Below are positions 12,201 to 23,412 of a stretch of DNA of 64,000 nt, piece by piece. A program made the position numbers and the translations under genes. Position 1 is the first letter of the stretch. Every line of letters starts with the position of its first letter. Location of the stretch: NCBI RefSeq assembly GCF_026745355.1, contig NC_079209.1:12985886-13049885 (forward strand), read 5' to 3'. The notes under the pieces are model-generated. The model ran no database searches. It was given only the letters and a program-made list of their open reading frames with translations, and was not told where the DNA came from. Origin of the DNA: Beta vulgaris subsp. vulgaris (taxonomy: Eukaryota; Streptophyta; Magnoliopsida; Caryophyllales; Amaranthaceae).

Positions 12201-13078
12201 AAGTAATTGAATTTGAAACTTCTCACTAAACGAATGAACTGAGTTAAAGTGGTCACAAATAAATCTAAACAGGTTACGAAATGAGTTAAAGTGGATACTT
12301 AATGCCTGTAATTACTACTTCTTCCATGTTCTATCCCAAAACCAAACCTCGAATTTTGTCTGAATGTCGATCAAAATGTGTAAGAAATAACATTTCTCAA
12401 CTTTTTTTAATAAAAATTTACATTAGTTTTACTAAATTAACAAGATTCTACCACAGAAATCAAAAAATTGAATAAAATGTGAATGGAAAAGTTACAAACT
12501 TCAAAATGTAAGTCAATTCAATTCACTTTCACAATCGAATATGCAATTTCCCCTACTACACCAAACACATACAGTCAATTGAAGTTCCAAAATCTGAAAT
12601 AATTTTCCAGAAACTACAAACAACAATCAAATTTAGCAGCAACATACAAATTAGCAATTGAAATGAGAAGGCATACAGAAGCGCGGACGACGAAGCTGCG
12701 TCTGGAGGATTGAGGGCGACGAGAGGAGAGAAAAAAAGGAGATTGGAAAGATTTGCGGGGGAATTTTGATGCTATGTCGGAGATAATCTCAGTGAAATTC
12801 GATATCCTTGTAATCGAAGATAATCTCATTGAAATTAGGCCTCCTTGTAATTGGAGAAGAAATCGGAGAAGGTGAAGATGGAGCTGCTATGGAGGATTTC
12901 CACCATTGAAGAGAATGAAGACTCAAGAGTGAAGAGAGGAGAGAGAAGCGCGGAGGATAGAGAACGCTGTCGTGTTTTATTTAAAATTTGCAATATGGGC
13001 TGGTTAGCTCATTTTGTTTGGACTTGGGCCTGCCTAATTATAATGTTATAATTAGGCGGTCTCTTGCAAGACGAGCTG
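9215..13078. mobile_element. Non-autonomous Mutator-like element (3.86 kb) with exon-like cargo
   Basis: The termini are imperfect inverted repeats: the left 9238-9285 region (GACTGCCTAACTTTAACATT, then CAGGCCC) matches the inverted right 13020-13066 region (GACCGCCTAATTATAACATT, then AGGCAGGCCC). A 9-bp direct repeat CTTGTTTAA flanks it exactly (9206-9214 and 13079-13087), as expected for MULEs. Inside are exon-like pieces with no family I recognise: an ATG-started segment ending CGAG|GT at about 9532-9575, repeated inverted at 12337-12374, and a 76-codon minus-strand segment at 11747-11977 (basic, Ser/Pro/Lys-rich C-terminus). Positions 11080-12330 hold degenerate short repeats around AGTGGTCAC and CAAATGAATTT. 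No transposase was seen, so it may be a Pack-MULE-like carrier. It hosts a hAT MITE (9999-10542). Confidence 0.65.
9999..10542. mobile_element. hAT-type MITE with perfect 8-bp target duplication
   Basis: The ends TAGGGGTGTAAGTTCGGTTT and inverted TAGGGGTGTAAGTTATTTGG form the terminal inverted repeat. Identical TTTGTAAT flanks lie at 9991-9998 and 10543-10550, the 8-bp signature of hAT. The 544-bp interior is made of simple CCAAACCAAA/TTTGGTTTGG-type repeats arranged as inverted copies, so open frames here are low-complexity artefacts. It sits inside the Mutator-like element at 9215-13078 and is therefore younger. Confidence 0.88.
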
Positions 13079-13087
13079 CTTGTTTAA

Positions 13088-13447
13088 AAGATATCGGCAA
13101 AACACTAAGCCCCCATGAGTCGACAATGTGAAGTATCACTTATTTAACCAGATCATACTTGAGTCTATTTTCTCAGCCTAATCATGAAACACACCCTCAA
13201 ATTCAATTATACCATTCTCATCTAATATACGAATAATTTTTAGAAGAAAAACAAAAAGAAACCATTATCAAATAAATAATATATGTAAATGTCATCTATT
13301 TTAGTTGGTATATCCTTGGACACCTAAAAATTTGACAGAGAGTAGAGAAATCAGAAAATCCGTAAACCTTACAATTATACCCAATTCTATTTGAGTGAAT
13401 AGCACCATTGAGTCATTTACTATAAAAGCACTCGAGTTGGTCATCCA
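13088..13447. other. Intergenic, nothing recognised
   Basis: AT-rich DNA between the Mutator-like element and the hAT MITE at 13448. No coding, RNA or repeat signal was identified. Confidence 0.5.
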
Positions 13448-13934
13448 TAGGGGTATGCACCGATCTAGGACGGGACCGGCGGACCAAAATTTTCTTGGAC
13501 CGGGACCGGAATTTTTCCGGTCCGGGACCTTTTGGACCGGAATTTTTTTTCAAAAAAAAGAAAACTTTTTCATTTTATTTGAATATATTTATAAATGTCC
13601 CGGACCGGAATTTTTTTTCAAAAAAAAGAAAACATTTTCATTTTATTTGAATATATTTATAAATTATATACATTAAAAATTAATAATTTTAATAACAATA
13701 ATCCTAAAAGAATAAATAGTAGGTTTTTAAGTATAAATTTCTATCTTTTAATTTTTTTTAACATATAAACTTTTTTTTTCCTAGAATAATAGAAATTCCG
13801 GTCCAACCGGTCCAGACTGGAATTTTTCTGGTTTGGACCGCACTGGACCGGTGGACCGGAATCCTGATATTCGGCGGAGCAGAATCTCCAGTCCGGTTCA
13901 AATTCTGGTCCGATCCGGTTTGTGCACACCCCTA
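13448..13934. mobile_element. hAT-type MITE with internal 73-bp tandem repeat
   Basis: The ends TAGGGGTATGCACCG and inverted TAGGGGTGTGCACAAACCGG match hAT MITE termini. The flanks are GTCATCCA (13440-13447) and ATCATCCA (13935-13942), an 8-bp target duplication with one mismatch. The interior is rich in GGACCGG/CCGGTCC. A unit starting GGACCGGAATTTTTTTTCAA is tandemly repeated at about 13534-13660. Confidence 0.8.
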
Positions 13935-14047
13935 ATCATCCATGTTGTGTTATCAGTTGGCCATGAAAAGAATCTGCAGAAAAAGTAAAACAAAGAGTAA
14001 ATTAACGATATAAAAGGAGAGATTCACGTTGAGGTTGATAAAATATA

Positions 14048-14259
14048 CTCCCTCCGTTTCTTTTTAATCTATCCACTCTCCTTTTTTACTTTTTCTATTT
14101 TTGGTAACATATCACATCTACTTTCTCATTTTTTTCCACCCATGTCATTCACACTATTTTGTTTCTCTCTCCACCTTTTTATTTTCTCTCTCATACTTTT
14201 GTAATTCCTCTTTAGTTATCTCCAAAGTAAAATGAGTAAATTAAAATGAAACGGAGGAG
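14048..14259. mobile_element. Stowaway-type MITE upstream of the receptor kinase gene
   Basis: The ends CTCCCTCCGTTTCTTTTTAA and inverted CTCCTCCGTTTCATTTTAAT are typical of plant Stowaway (Tc1/mariner) MITEs. TA dinucleotides flank both ends (14046-14047, 14260-14261). It is 212 bp, non-coding, and lies about 475 bp before the receptor kinase start codon. Confidence 0.85.
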
Positions 14260-14733
14260 TATAAAAAAAAAATAAATAGGAGTCTGATTGTCAGAGAAAC
14301 AACCCCATCTATAATGAGTTTAAGATTTATTAGCTGAAGATATATAGATCATTTGTTAAAAAAAAAAAAGCTTTATGGTGAACATTTAACCATGCATCTT
14401 TTCTCACTAATTAGCTCTAGATATTTGCTTAAAGAGGACCATTTTTGACTAAAAGCACTCAAGTTTGGTCATCCATATCTTTTCTCGTCTGAAATTATTA
14501 ATGAAAAATACTGTTCAAAAATACCCTTATGGAATTAAAAAGAAACCGAACAAAATCATTAGAATTTAGAACTTAGAAGTACATCCAAGTTCACATGTTT
14601 CTCCACAAAAATCCAAATCTAAGACTTCTGAACCAAAGTGAGGAAAAATATTACAATCTTACCATTCAAATTTTCATCATAAAAAAAGGAGCAAAAAGGA
14701 AGATGCAATCAGGTAAGATTAATTGACCAAAAA

Positions 14734-17700
14734 ATGAATTTTGTTTATTCATATCTTTTGTTCATTATAGTTTTCAGTTCAAAACTTTGTTCTGCCATAG
14801 ACAGAATTACAGCAACTCAGTTTCTGAGAGACCCAGAAACAATAGTTTCCAAAAATAGCATTTACAAATTAGGATTTTTCAGCCCTCCTAACTCAACAAA
14901 TCGTTACGTTGGAATCTGGTACAATCAACCCTCTATAAAACAAGTAGTTTGGGTAGCTAACAGGTACAATCCTCTAACTGATTCTACTGGTGTGCTAAGA
15001 ATATCAGTTGATGGAAATCTTCAAGTATCAAATGCCCAAAATCATACTCTTTGGTCGTCAAATGTCACTCATTCTATAAATACTCGTGTCATAGTGGCTC
15101 AACTTCAAGATTCCGGGAACCTTATTGTACAAGGATTACCACTCAATAGGAGTAGTGGGAACGAGACGACTGTATGGCAGAGTTTTCAGCATCCTACAGA
15201 CTCAGTTTTACCAAATATGAGGTTTAGTTTTAACAAAAATTCTGAATTAAGGAGAGGTTTGCAAGCTTGGAGAAGTCCTTCAGACCCATCAGTTGGAAGG
15301 TTCTCAGTGGGTATTAATTCTTTTGGGATTTTTCAGATATTTATCTGGGATGGAGATCGCCCGTATTGGCGAAGTGGACCTTGGAATGGGAACATTTTTG
15401 TGGGAACAAGATATCACGATACTGGTATTGGTAACATCATCGTTAATACAGGGGCATTCGCACAGGAGGAAGGACAAGATATTGTTTCCCTGGCATTTAC
15501 TGGTGCGAATGAGACATTGTTGCCCCGTTATGTCATAAGTTATGCTGGAACATTAGCTGAAACATTTTGGGATGACAGCAAGAAGAATTGGGAGACTGCA
15601 TGGCACGCACCAGAAAATGAATGTGATACTTATGGCAAGTGTGGAGAATTTGGAAACTGTAATCCGAAAAATAAACGAATTTGCAGCTGTTTGAAAGGGT
15701 TTGTGCCAAAGAATGAGGAGGAATGGAAGAGAGGGAATTGGTCAAGTGGGTGTCAAAGAAGAAAGAATTTGCAATGTGGAGTACAAGGAGGAAAGGAAGA
15801 TGGGTTTATGAGGTTAAAGATGACAAAAGTGCCAGATAATGCTGAATGGGTGGTTGGTCTGAATCCAAGTCAGTGTAGAATTACCTGCCTGAATAATTGC
15901 TCTTGTGTGGCTTATACACATGATACAGGAATCGGGTGTTTGAGATGGAGCGGGAGCTTGATTGACATTGAGAATCTTTCTCCTGGAGGGATGGAACTCT
16001 TCATTCGACTCGAACAATCAGAGCTAGGTAAGTTTTCTTTGCAAGTCTTCATATTTAATTGGTCTATCTGAACCTTCCAAAACCTTACTAATAAGGCAAA
16101 ATCACAACTCTTAATTGCTAGTTTTTAAGTGAGCACATAAGCATGCTCTTCCAAATGAGCAAATGTGCTGAATTTAGCTTCACCTTTACCTAACTCTACC
16201 AGTTATGATTTCTATATGGAAACCTTCTGAAACCTTGCCAGCAAAAGAACCTGACAGTTTGTCATACACCCGGGTCACCGGGTGTATAATAGAGGTTTTG
16301 GGGACAGAGGGGTTACCTTACCGGGTGTTGTTGTTCATGTGATTTGCTTCTCAGTTCCCTACCCAGTACGCATGTATGTTTATCCACAATATATTACTAT
16401 GTTTTGCAGGTAATAGTAAGAGAAGCAAAGTAATTGTTGCTGTAAGTGTGCTTCTAGCAGCTACAGTAGTTGTCATAACCATAATCTTATACTTCCTTTG
16501 GAAATGGAGAGCTCAACCAAAGGGTAAAATCCAATCAGATAGATATATCAAATCCCGAACAGGAAAGAAAGTTGCAAAGAAAGAAAAATCAATCTCATAT
16601 GGATTCAAAGACAAAAGCGAAGTTGTAATTCATGACTTGCAAGTATTGAAACTTAAAGATCTGATACTAGCAACAGATGACTTCAGTAACAACAATATGC
16701 TTGGGAGGGGTGGATTTGGTGAAGTATACAAGGTATTATGAATTCGTTCAAAATGTATTCCGATTACTTTAATATAATGCAGCAGAACTTTAAGGAGGAA
16801 ATTTGATGTTTGTTTGCAGGGAAGACTAGAAAATGGACAAGAAATAGCAGTGAAAAGGCTTTCAAGGGCATCAGGACAAGGTGCAGAAGAGTTCATGAAC
16901 GAAGTTGAACTGATTTCAAAACTTCAACACCGGAATCTAGTGAAACTTTTAGGATGTTGTATAGAGGGGGAAGAGAAGATGTTGATATATGAGTACTTGC
17001 CCAATAAAAGCTTGGATGCTTTTCTATTTGGTTGGTATTCAATTGTTCCGATCTTAATGTAAAACTGGTCTGTAACAGACAGATATGATTGTTTTTCTAT
17101 CAGAACTTTTATGAACATAATTTGATGTATTGTGTGGTCTGTTTGGTTACACTTGAGCAGATCCACAACAGCAGGAGCTTTCTCAGTGGGAAAAACGTTT
17201 GAACATCATCCAAGGGGTATGTCGAGGTCTACTTTACCTTCACAGAGATTCAAGACTGAAAATTATTCATCGAGATCTAAAAGCAAGTAACATTTTACTA
17301 GACGAAGACCTAAACCCAAAAATTTCAGACTTTGGCATGGCTCGAATCTTCGGAGGGAATCAAGATCAAGCTAGTACCCAAAGGGTAGTCGGAACATAGT
17401 AAGTATCATCAACCCAAACTTGAAGTTGTATTTGTTATCAAAAGAGTATCTTAACATCATTTTCAATCAACATGACAGTGGGTACATGTCTCCTGAGTAT
17501 GCAATGGAAGGACACTTCTCCGAAAAGTCTGACATATTTAGCTTCGGAGTGTTATTACTGGAGATAGTAAGTGGAAAGAAAAACAGGAGCTTTTGGAACC
17601 AGGATGATTTCTTGAGTTTGTTAGGATATGTAAGTTATTCAAGACATGTTTGTGCCCTTGAGCAACCTTTTGATGTTTCTACATTCTTAAAACTTATATA

Positions 17701-18029
17701 ACTGCTCATGATTGTTCCAGGCTTGGAAATTGTGGAATGAGAAAACTATCATTTCACTAATTGATCCATCAATTTCTAGTTCAGACTCCCAAGAAGAGAT
17801 CGTAAGGTGCATTCATGTAGGGTTGTTGTGTGTACAAGAGTTTGCCAGAGACAGACCGAAGACTTCAGTAGTTATGTCCATGCTTGTCAAAGATATTATG
17901 GATCTTCCAAATCCAAAGTCGCCAGGGTTTACACAACATCAGACATCTGCTGATACCGGATCATGTCAAATCACAGATGAAACTTCCTCCACGAATGATG
18001 TTACTATAACAACTTTGATTGCTCGGTAG
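14734..18029 (+). CDS. G-type lectin S-domain receptor-like serine/threonine kinase, six exons
   Basis: Cell-surface receptor kinase of the S-domain family, a plasma-membrane protein that couples an extracellular lectin-like region to a cytosolic Ser/Thr kinase; the ligand cannot be told. Exons inferred from GT/AG sites with continuous frame: 14734-16027, 16410-16732, 16820-17030, 17161-17398, 17479-17629, 17721-18029; 841 aa, a normal length. Signal peptide ~1-21; B-lectin ~25-150; S-locus glycoprotein domain ~185-310 with Cys-rich EGF-like part ~296-320; PAN/apple ~335-425; transmembrane helix ~439-461; kinase from ~527 with [10 protein letters not shown], Lys551, HRD 646-648, DFG 666-668, [14 protein letters not shown], and the family C-terminus ending TTLIAR. 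It is an RD kinase with all key residues. The six-exon layout is typical of the family. A 7-codon upstream ORF lies at 14703-14726. AATAAA at 18116-18121 is a likely poly(A) signal. No stops or frameshifts are needed, so it is probably functional. Confidence 0.95.
16264..16287. other. Perfect 10-bp-stem hairpin in intron 1 of the receptor kinase
   Basis: ATACACCCGG and its exact inverse CCGGGTGTAT flank a GTCA loop, and ACCGGGTGTTG recurs about 35 nt downstream. The segment is GC-rich within an AT-rich intron. It may be a relic of a small inserted element; a role in splicing is possible but unsupported. Confidence 0.6.
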
Positions 18030-19689
18030 TGTATCTCTTTATAAAGAAGGGGATGAACTTTCACTTCTTTCTATCTGATTTTCTTAAATACTAAACTTTG
18101 ACCAAGTGTAAGAAGAATAAATTACAAAAGATTCTTTACAAAGACTAATATAGGTAATGGTGGTACTACCTCTGAATAATTCATCCTTGATTTTATTCTT
18201 CTGAATTCAAGAAATCAAACAAAAAGGAATTGTGGACGAGGACAGTATGGACTGAAATTTGAAGAACATCTACAGTACCTGGAATACAGTAGAAATTTAT
18301 CTGATTGTTCCACAAAGATAATATTATCTAGTAAATGCATGACATCTAAATCGGAAAAAAGTCCAAGAGTTAGATACAGTCATGCAGTGAGTAACATTCG
18401 AGCAGTTTGAAACAATTAGCAGCTCCTAAATCGATTGCAGGCACAACGCTTCACCTGAGAGCATATTCTATGCACTTCATCATAGCATATATGCGAGCTT
18501 ACAGTACGACATACTTAAATTCTGACTCTCTAGCACAGCATGTCTGCTTTCTATCATATCTCAATGCATCATACATGTTATTTATTCCCACAAACTTCTT
18601 GTTCGATTATTCTTTAGTCTTTCTTTTTTGCAATTCAAAGTTGTTATTGAGAACCAAAAAAAAAGAAAAAAGGTTACAAGCCAAAGTACTAGAGTAACAG
18701 GCATCTTTAGTCCTTTTTATTATACCCACTTCTTGAGTTTGTTCAAAAATGTATTTAGGAGTGCAAGAGTCCAGTTCAATCAAATTCAAATTTGTCGAAT
18801 TCAAACCTCTTTTTCCTACATGATGCTAGAAGAAAGAATCCCAAGCTGAACCGATAACTCCTTATAAACAACATTTTGTTCGTCATTTTACCTTTTATTT
18901 TGGACCTCAAATGCAAAGAAACTTACACCCATGTAATTCAAACACATGAAGTGTGTGACTTGGTTGGTGGCTCCAACCTTCCCACCAGCTACACCAATAA
19001 ACCTTTGTTCATTTGCACTGCATTTTTTTCCTTTGATTACTCGAGATCACCCCATCATCCTCATCACCAAGAAAAAGTGAAGACACTGATACAGCTAACT
19101 CTTGTAACAATTTTATGGGTAAAAACGCTACCTCAAGTACCTCAATTTAGAGTTTCAATATAAATTAAGGGAAATTCTCAATGATAACCTTCTAATATTG
19201 AATTTTCCTTAAGATACACCATAAATTCCCATTCTCAACGGTACCTTTTTTTTATTAACTTCTCTTAATGGTGGTTCCCTCCTAGTGCTGACTCTTTACT
19301 AAAGTGGTACATCTATTTGCATAACTTTTTTTTTTTTTTTTTTTTACAAAGAACGAACAAAAGCCAAAAGAAATAGCTAAGGCCTCTCCTTGCTTGCTCT
19401 AGAAGCAAGTGAGTGGGCCTTATGAATTATATTTCTACCTACCTTAACGCATTTAAAGGAAATAAACTTGCTAGCTAAGGCCCTGTTTGTTATCGTTTTT
19501 TGTTTTCAGTTTCCAGTTTTTTTGAAAACTAAAAACCAAAAATTGGAAACCAGAAAAAGTGGTTTTCACTTTTCAGGACTTAATATCAAAACAACTTAAC
19601 TCGACACAACTACACATGCACTCCACTTTGGGGAAAGTTTGGCCATGACTCATTATGTGGGTTAAGCAAAAATAGGATAGAAAGGCTCA
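18030..19689. other. Intergenic DNA after the receptor kinase gene
   Basis: It holds the kinase 3' region (AATAAA at 18116). At about 19478-19575 is a possible MITE end beginning AAGGCCCTGTTTGTTATCG, followed by inverted TTTTCAGTTTCCAG/CTGGTTTCC-like segments. Short open frames at 18407-19163 look random. No other gene was recognised. Confidence 0.5.
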
Positions 19690-20384
19690 GATGGGTTGAG
19701 AAGCGAATATTATGCAGGTATTCAAGCTTTTGCTTTTGTAGCTCCTATTACTAGCAAAAGAAACGCCCTAAATCATTCTCCTAGAGGCTCGTTCTTATGT
19801 AATCTTGGGGAGCTAAAATGCAAATCACAAGTTAGGCGATCAATGGTGAGGGTTGTGAGTGAGTCTTACGAGGTTCTTGGCCCTCCTTCGGGGTTTGTCG
19901 CACAAGGGGCAAGGCAATCCATTCATCCAACTCGCCTAATTTCAAAGAGACTCTACCAAAAGTTACGCTTCAAGAGACGCTTAAAGTCACAACAGGGCTT
20001 CCAAAATCATCAAGTCTAATATAAGGAAGGTCTTCCAATCGAGACATAAACACTTTAGCCACAAATCATGCATGCAACCAAGCTATCCTAAATGTAGAAA
20101 AAAGAAGAAAAAGAATAAAAGAGGAAAATATTTTTTTTTATATGCAAAGCAAAACAAAACTACCAAAGCAAAGCTATACAGGTGAAGAGAAGTCAGCAGG
20201 GGTGGGGGAAGTCAAAACCAATAGACAGGAGCAATCACCAACTGATACCGAAAACCAATGAGACCCCTAAATTCTAACCATCGATGACCCCAAAACTCCC
20301 AAGGATATAGACATACATGCAAGTCCCCCAAGCTTAAGCAAAACTTCGCGCTCGGAGTTGCAAAAGGAGGGAGAGGGAGGGGGG

Positions 20385-21872
20385 TTATGAGAAGCTCCTA
20401 ATAGTTTCCACCATTACCCCCATCGGGAGGGGGGTAAGGAGGGAAATACCCGCCAGAGTACCCATAGGATGGGTAGTGGGGGTAAGGACGGAAAGAAGGC
20501 TCCTCAAACGGCCCTTCTTGAAGGTCGAAAGAAGGAGGATAGTGGGGATGGTTAGGGAAGGAGGCTCATGTCCGGAGTGGACATTGGCGAGGTGAGTGCG
20601 CCAAGCCACCCTAGACACATGGTCGAGGTCGGTGCGGATACCGGCCAGAATAGCAGTAACCGCACGGTGATTGGCCTCCTGAGAGGCCTGCATCTGGGCT
20701 ATGGCCGCCATGACGGAGCCCATGTCGAAGGATTGAGAGGAGGAAGCTTCGGCCACCTCACTCTCAGGAATGCAGTGGTCGGGCCTCGGAGCTCTCGAAA
20801 CGCGTGGAATGCGCTCCGTAGGGATGGGCTCAGGGCTAGCCCGTGGGATGTCATGGGAAGGGGGAACCCGCCAACGGTTTTCGCTATTAGCGGGGAGGTC
20901 CCAGATGAAGTCGGGCCCTATAAAACAGTAAGGTCGCCCCCCACAAGCCAAATGCAGTTTTCCTTCTGGTAACCGCGCAGAAATTTCATCTGCTGCAGAC
21001 TGGCACCATCCAATCTGTTGGACTGACCAACAGTAGGCGCGCTAGCTTCCAAGCGAGCCAGGTCATCGTCCAACTCGAGGTAGGACGCTAGCTGGGTGAC
21101 CATTCCACCACAAAGGATCTCCCCAGTCATCGTAGTGCCCCCCCGAATCTCCTGCAGTCGGTGAAGGAGGACCGCAGCAAAGTTAATTCGGGCTCTATGG
21201 TGGGCCCCGTTAGTGGCCAACCAAAGAACCAGCAACTCATCCTTCCTCAACTGTCCTACTTCCTGTTTATGAAAGATGGTGTAAACCAACATCCTATGGA
21301 AGTAACGGAGAGCAAGATGGATGATCTCCGACGCTTTGGACGAATTCGTCCGAAACGGAGTCGTGCCGTTGGTATTTAGCCCACCATTTTCTGTCATTGT
21401 ATCCCTGCCAGATGGTGCCCAAAGGGGCATCACAGGGAGCTCGAGAATCCATCCCAAATGCCTCACAGAATTCGTCAAAGGAGAGTGCTCTAGCTTGATT
21501 AAACATACGAAATTGAATAGCTAGAGCACCCGTGTCCGGCTCCTTACTTATGTTCAACGTACTCAAGAATTCGAAAGTGAGTTGATCATAAGTAGGTGCA
21601 TGGACGTCAAGAAAGTCCGATAACCCGACATTACCTGCCATCTCCCTTATCATTGATTCGATGTTAAGGTAGTTGCAGGTAGTGTAATCATAGAACTTTG
21701 TGGGACGAAACGTGCGCTCAGACTGTTGTGGAAAAATTTGTTTATGAGTGGCATTGGGAAGTTTCACAGCATAGAGGGAAGGGGGATTAGAGCTGGACGA
21801 GGGTCCTTGTGAAGAGGACCCGGTCTTTGCTCTCTTAGACCTAGAGGAGCCTTCACCACTACTTCTTCCCAT
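20385..21872 (-). pseudogene. Athila ORF1-like (envelope-position) protein, frameshifted
   Basis: The frame starts at the ATG at 21872 (MGRSSGEGSSRSKRAK, a basic Ser-rich start) and runs to the stop at 20385, but must change frame near 21330 and near 20940. The middle part (segments such as CEAFGMDSRAP and FRTNSSKASEIIH) resembles the ATHILA ORF-1 family, whose biochemical role is unknown; it lies where retroviruses carry env. The last ~100 codons include an Ala/Gln-rich stretch and a Pro/Thr-rich tail. With two frameshifts it cannot make the full protein. Confidence 0.7.
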
Positions 21873-21989
21873 GGTGGTAAAAAATTTTGTTTTGCAAAAA
21901 GGGGAAGGATAAGTGATGATCTGCTGCAATGACACACCCCGCAAACGGACTCTCGACACGAAGAAACACACACAAAGAAAAAATCAAAC

Positions 21990-22660
21990 CACACAAAGAA
22001 ACACGCAAAAAGAAAGAAAATCAAAAACTAATCCTGGGATCTACCAGCTAGCCAATCCACAATTAGTAGCAACCAAGTTGCTAACAATCAAGAGTATCAC
22101 CACTTACAAGAGACTTTCAAGACAAACTTCACCAAATCAACCACAATTGGTGCACAAGAATCAACAACACTAGAAATTCATGCAATGTAGTTCACAAAAA
22201 TTCAGAGAATCATGAAAAATACCACAAACAACATGAAATACACTTGTTCACCACCACATCAAACACAAATAAGGGCAAAGTTCATGAATAATCAAAAATT
22301 GATGGAAAACTAGCATGCAATCTAAAAGAAAACACACTAGAACTCCAAATTACTAGATTATTGATGAAAAAGCAAAGATTAGAAGAGAGTTACCAACATG
22401 GAGATGAAAATCCCCAATTTCAAAACCCTAGAAATCAAATCCTTGCAAAACCCCCAAATTTTGTGCCTTTGAATGGTGTAGAGAGGAAGATTATGAAGAT
22501 TCCGGTGAGATTTGCCGTCGAAAGTCGCCGGAAAAGGGTCGTGGTGGCCGGATCTAGAGAGGAGGAAGAGAGAGAAAGTGAGTGAGTGTGAGAGAAGATT
22601 TCAAAATTATGAAGAGAAAAGGAGTGAAGGCCCGAAAAATCGCGAGTTATTTCGCCCAGC
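21990..22660 (-). other. Leader-like spacer before the ORF1-like frame of element B
   Basis: Read on the minus strand this is CT-rich, then passes through splice-like and CCCTAG-type sequence before the ORF1-like start. It looks like a 5' leader with a small intron, which could allow ORF1 to be expressed from its own transcript. This is inference from composition only; small open frames here match nothing. Confidence 0.3.
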
Positions 22661-22663
22661 CGG

Positions 22664-23205
22664 GTTGGTGCGGGCGCACCTCTCCCTCGTGCGGGAGCAC
22701 CAATCGAAAATTTTGTTTCAAAAAACGTTTGGTGCGGGCGCACCATCAAGAGGTGCGGGCGCACCAAACCTTCTGTTTTTTGTTAAAAAATTCGGAAGAT
22801 TTGGTGCGGGCGCACCTTGCAGATGTGCGGGCGCACCTTAGTTTTATTCAAAAAAAATTTTATTAGGTGCGGGCGCACCTTGAGGAGGTGCGGGAGCACG
22901 AAACCTTCTGTTTTTTGTCAAAAAATTCGGAAGATTTGGTGCGGGCGCACCTTAGTTTTATTCGAAATTTCTTTTTCCTAGGTGCGGGCGCACCTTGAGG
23001 AGGTGCGGGAGCACGAAACCTTCTGTTTTTTTTTTTTTGCAAAAAGTTTTCGAAATATGGTGCAGACGCACCTTAGGGAGGTGCAGGAGCACCAAGCATA
23101 TTTTTTCGAAATGTTTCCTAAGGTGCGGGCGCACCTCGAGGAGGTGCGGGAGCACCTTTTCTTCTGTTTTTCTCAAAAACATCCTTAAAACATGGTGCGG
23201 AAATT
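22664..23205. repeat. Array of ~15 GC-rich hairpin units in the pol-ORF1 spacer
   Basis: About fifteen copies of GGTGCGGGCGCACC or one-base variants (GGTGCGGGAGCACC, GGTGCAGACGCACC) lie at 15-60 nt spacing. Each unit is an inverted repeat (GGTGCG/CGCACC around GG). They sit in higher-order repeats of roughly 115 bp that also contain CTTCTGTTTTTTG and TCGGAAGATTTGG. The same 14-mer fills the LTRs of this family (1529-1830 and 30093-30330). The open frames across it are by-products of the repeat. Confidence 0.85.
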
Positions 23206-23412
23206 CACCCTTTCCCAATTACACCTTTCTCACTCCATTTTTCAGAAAAATCATATGTCTAAAATAGCTCTCACTCCAGCTGATCGATCACAAGTTTAAC
23301 TAACAATCAAAAGAAAAATAAACTAAATAAAAGAAAGGAAAGAAAAGAAACGGGTTGCCTCCCGTGTAGCGCTTGTTTTAAGTCATTAGCTTGACTAAAA
23401 AGGATACATCCA

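Noticed and set aside
18407..19163. Chain of small plus-strand open frames after the receptor kinase
   Set aside because: Different frames, no splice or domain logic, no similarity I can recognise.
22664..23205. CRISPR-like appearance (short repeats with unique-looking spacers)
   Set aside because: The repeats are too short and variable, spacing is irregular, the context is a plant retrotransposon, and the spacers are themselves repeated in ~115-bp units.
22512..23267. Several open frames on both strands over the hairpin array, rich in VRAH, CGRT and GAPA peptides
   Set aside because: They are translations of the repeated GGTGCGGGCGCACC units in different frames; no start context or protein family supports them.
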